Source: Acidimicrobiia bacterium
GTDB lineage: Bacteria; Actinomycetota; Acidimicrobiia; Spongiisociales; ZC4RG35
Length of the DNA stretch: 8,559 nt
Direction of reading: 5' to 3'
Assembly (NCBI GenBank): GCA_017577575.1
Contig: PKRG01000041.1
Coordinates: forward strand, 1-8,559
Every line of letters starts with the position of its first letter. Position 1 is the stretch's first letter. Below the pieces are notes generated by a model. That model was not told the origin of the DNA. It saw only the letters and a program-made list of their open reading frames with translations, and searched no databases. Shown here in pieces: positions 7,359 through 8,559 of the stretch. The position numbers and the translations under genes are program-made.

Positions 7359-7374
7359 GGATCTAGACAGATCC
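7359..7374. repeat. Short inverted repeat in the divergent intergenic region, possible operator
   Basis: GGATCT (7359-7364) and AGATCC (7369-7374) are perfect 6-bp inverted arms around the spacer AGAC. The right half overlaps the candidate -35 box of the epimerase promoter, where a bound regulator would block that promoter. This could equally be chance in a 163-bp region; no regulator gene lies in the window. Confidence 0.3.
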
Positions 7375-7391
7375 GCTCCTGGATGTAGCCT
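7364..7391 (+). promoter_or_regulatory. Candidate promoter of the epimerase gene
   Basis: TAGACA (7364-7369, 5 of 6 matches to TTGACA) is followed after 16 bp by TAGCCT (7386-7391, 3 of 6 matches to TATAAT). Initiation near 7398 would leave a leader of about 30 nt containing the strong ribosome binding site. It is the best sigma-70-like pair I see upstream of the gene, but the -10 box is poor. Confidence 0.35.
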
Positions 7392-7412
7392 CTCTGCGAG
7401 AAAGCGTCTGCT

Positions 7413-7419
7413 GGGAGGA
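7413..7419 (+). promoter_or_regulatory. Ribosome binding site of the epimerase gene
   Basis: GGGAGGA lies 8 nt upstream of the ATG at 7428, near-ideal in sequence and spacing. It fixes the start of the epimerase gene. Confidence 0.8.
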
Positions 7420-7427
7420 CCGATCAA

Positions 7428-8315
7428 ATGAGAGCGCTGGTTACTGGCGCAGCCGGTTTCTTGGGTCGACATGTCGCCCGCAAGTTCCTCGAGGAAGGCT
7501 GGGAAGTGATCGCTTTCGACACCCGGGAATCGGATGTCGAGGGCGTCCAGTCGATCCAGGGGGACCTGCTCGACGTCGAGGCGGTCGACGCGGCCGTGGC
7601 GAGCGTCGACGTGGTCGCTCACGTCGCCGCCATCGGAGACGTGTACCTGGCCGCCGAGAAGCCCGAGCTCGCCGCGGCGGTGAACGTGGTCGGCACCACC
7701 AACATCGCCAACGCCGCCGTCGCCCACGGCAAGCGCGTGGTGTACGCCTCGACCTGGGAGGTGTACGGCGAGCCCGAGTACGAGCCCATCGACGAGGAGC
7801 ATCCTTGCCGACCGGACCATCCGTACAACATCACGAAGCTGGGTGGCGAGATGATGCTGCTGTCGGCTTGCGAGCTCCGGGGGCTGTCGGGCGTGGCACT
7901 GCGGCTCGGGACCGCCTACGGGTCCGGCTTGCGCCCCAATTCCGTGTTCCGCATCTTCATCGACCGTGCGAAGCGGGGTGAGCCGATCACCGTCGCCGGT
8001 GACGGCTCGCAGGGACGCCAGTTCACCCACGCGTCTGACATCGCGCGGGCGTTCGTCCTCGCCGCCGAGTCGGACGTCTCCGGGATCGCCCTCAACACGG
8101 TGGCGCCCGAGACGACCACGATCCGCGAGCTGGCCGAGCGGGTTGCGGCTCGCTACCCGACCGAAGTCACCTTCGGGCCCAAGCGGCCCGGTGACGTCCC
8201 GCCTTCGACCGTCTCCCCGAAGAAGATCGAGGAGGTCCTCGGTTGGCGGGCGGAGGTCTCATTCGAGGCGGGCCTCAACGAGTTGATGGACGAGCTCGAA
8301 GCTCAGGAATCCTGA
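7428..8315 (+). CDS. NAD-dependent epimerase/dehydratase (extended SDR, nucleotide-sugar type)
   Basis: A 295-residue cytoplasmic enzyme that would epimerise, dehydrate or reduce a nucleotide-activated sugar for the polysaccharide. The N-terminal Rossmann motif is TGAAGFLG (residues 6-13, GxxGxxG with Gly at 7, 10 and 13), and D31 after the second strand fits binding of the NAD adenosine ribose. GDLLD (45-49) and HVAA (65-68) are further SDR marks. The active site is S108 in YASTWEVYG (106-114) and the YxxxK pair Y133/K137 in HPYNITK. The substrate-side sequence GDGSQGRQFTHASDIARA (191-208) is typical of UDP-glucose 4-epimerase and dTDP-glucose dehydratase relatives. At 295 residues it is slightly shorter than the usual 310-340. 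The start is set by GGGAGGA 8 nt upstream. It is transcribed away from the dehydratase operon. The family is certain; the reaction (4-epimerase, dehydratase or reductase) is not. Confidence 0.93.
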   Translation: MRALVTGAAGFLGRHVARKFLEEGWEVIAFDTRESDVEGVQSIQGDLLDVEAVDAAVASVDVVAHVAAIGDVYLAAEKPELAAAVNVVGTTNIANAAVAHGKRVVYASTWEVYGEPEYEPIDEEHPCRPDHPYNITKLGGEMMLLSACELRGLSGVALRLGTAYGSGLRPNSVFRIFIDRAKRGEPITVAGDGSQGRQFTHASDIARAFVLAAESDVSGIALNTVAPETTTIRELAERVAARYPTEVTFGPKRPGDVPPSTVSPKKIEEVLGWRAEVSFEAGLNELMDELEAQES

Positions 8316-8329
8316 CCCGACCTCGGGTC
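8314..8329. repeat. Small inverted repeat at the epimerase stop codon
   Basis: GACCCGA (8314-8320) and TCGGGTC (8323-8329) are perfect 7-bp arms separated by CC. In RNA this would form a 6-bp stem with a 4-nt loop that starts inside the stop codon. The following bases (TAGTCGTTCGT) are not a proper T tract, so it is at best a weak termination or 3'-end-stabilising hairpin. Confidence 0.35.
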
Positions 8330-8346
8330 TAGTCGTTCGTGGCGGG

Positions 8347-8368
8347 GGGGCGGGGGGGCACCCGCCCC
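8347..8368. repeat. GC-only inverted repeat in poly-G stretch
   Basis: GGGGCGGG (8347-8354) pairs perfectly with CCCGCCCC (8361-8368) around a 6-nt loop. The left arm lies in two runs of seven G (8344-8350 and 8352-8358), which are also typical of low-quality Illumina base calls. It may be genomic or a sequencing artefact; the adapter-like sequence 70 bp downstream makes the latter plausible. Confidence 0.35.
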
Positions 8369-8395
8369 GTCATTGTGTTGGGGTTACACCCCACC

Positions 8396-8423
8396 GGCCC
8401 GCGGCCCCCGAGGGCCGCGGGCC
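8396..8423. terminator. Strong GC hairpin, possible terminator downstream of the epimerase gene
   Basis: GGCCCGCGGCCC (8396-8407) and GGGCCGCGGGCC (8412-8423) form a perfect 12-bp stem with the loop CCGA, 80 bp after the epimerase stop. High-GC bacteria often end transcripts with such stems without a U tract, and none follows here. A smaller stem (TGGGGT/ACCCCA, 8379-8384 and 8388-8393) lies just before it. The sequence sits between G-rich noise and adapter-like sequence, so its exact bases are unreliable. Confidence 0.4.
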
Positions 8424-8432
8424 CAGGGCGGG

Positions 8433-8559
8433 TTCCTATACACAACTGACGCCGCCCGCAGAAGAGGAAGGGGGAGACAGGTCGGGCGGGGCGACGTTAA
8501 AAAAAAAAAAAGACGTACAAGACACGAAGCGGAGTAGACACGACAACAGAAAGAACACA
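8433..8559. other. Probable sequencing adapter read-through and read noise (non-genomic contig end)
   Basis: Bases 8437-8452 match the Nextera mosaic-end/adapter junction TATACACATCTGACGC at 15 of 16 positions. What follows continues in adapter order. GCCGCCCGCAGA (8451-8462) resembles the rest of the read-1 transposase adapter. AGAGGAAG (8463-8470) resembles an 8-base i5 index. GGGGAGACAGGTCGGGCGGG (8471-8490) resembles, with errors, the reverse complement of the P5 oligo, and GCGACGTT continues it. A run of 13 A (8499-8511) and an A-rich, codon-less tail complete the picture of a read running past the end of its fragment. The adapter sequences are recalled from general knowledge, not searched here. 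No gene or biological element should be called in this stretch. Confidence 0.85.

Noticed and set aside
6711..8030. A 439-codon minus-strand frame spanning the epimerase gene, the intergenic region and part of the dehydratase gene
   Set aside because: It runs antisense to the epimerase and out of frame in the dehydratase, crosses the divergent promoter region, and its translation shows no domain.
8499..8511. Poly-A run as a biological signal, for example a minus-strand terminator T tract
   Set aside because: It directly follows adapter-like sequence and precedes noise, the usual appearance of a read that has run off its fragment.
1..8559. CRISPR arrays, tRNA or rRNA genes, insertion sequences, att sites
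   Set aside because: I looked for spaced direct repeats, cloverleaf-like segments, transposase motifs and terminal inverted repeats and saw none.

Overview
The window is a high-GC stretch of bacterial chromosome carrying part of a cell-surface or secreted polysaccharide gene cluster. The GC-rich third codon positions, the long open antisense frames, the Arg/Ala/Glu-rich proteins and the strong GGGAGG-type ribosome binding sites suggest a high-GC Actinomycetota. I cannot name a genus. The right end looks like the ragged end of a metagenomic or draft contig.

Layout. (1) 1-1910, plus strand: the C-terminal part of a family 4 glycosyltransferase, then, through an ATGA overlap, a multi-pass membrane protein that may be a polysaccharide polymerase or GT-C enzyme. 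(2) 1813-7264, minus strand, transcribed right to left: a tightly coupled three-gene operon. It encodes a membrane-bound FlaA1/CapD/WbpM-type nucleotide-sugar 4,6-dehydratase (5339-7264), a 918-residue Wzz-like chain-length protein with a degenerate BY-kinase domain and an unusual C-terminal domain (2583-5339), and a NodB-type polysaccharide deacetylase (1813-2586). Its last gene runs 98 bp into the 3' end of the convergent membrane-protein gene. (3) 7265-7427: a 163-bp divergent intergenic region with candidate promoters in both directions and a small inverted repeat. (4) 7428-8315, plus strand: an NAD-dependent epimerase/dehydratase of the extended SDR family. (5) 8316-8559: no gene. It holds GC-rich hairpins, then a degraded copy of Illumina Nextera adapter, a poly-A run and apparent read noise.

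How the genes fit together: the dehydratase and the epimerase would make modified nucleotide sugars, the GT4 enzyme would add a sugar to a lipid-linked oligosaccharide, the membrane protein would polymerise or transfer, the Wzz-like protein would set chain length, and the deacetylase would trim N- or O-acetyl groups.

The most unusual biological feature is the C-terminal ~230 residues of the Wzz-like protein. They look like the post-catalytic C-terminal region of PglX/Eco57I-type DNA methyltransferases and have no methyltransferase catalytic part. The most important technical observation is that the last ~125 bases are very probably not genomic.
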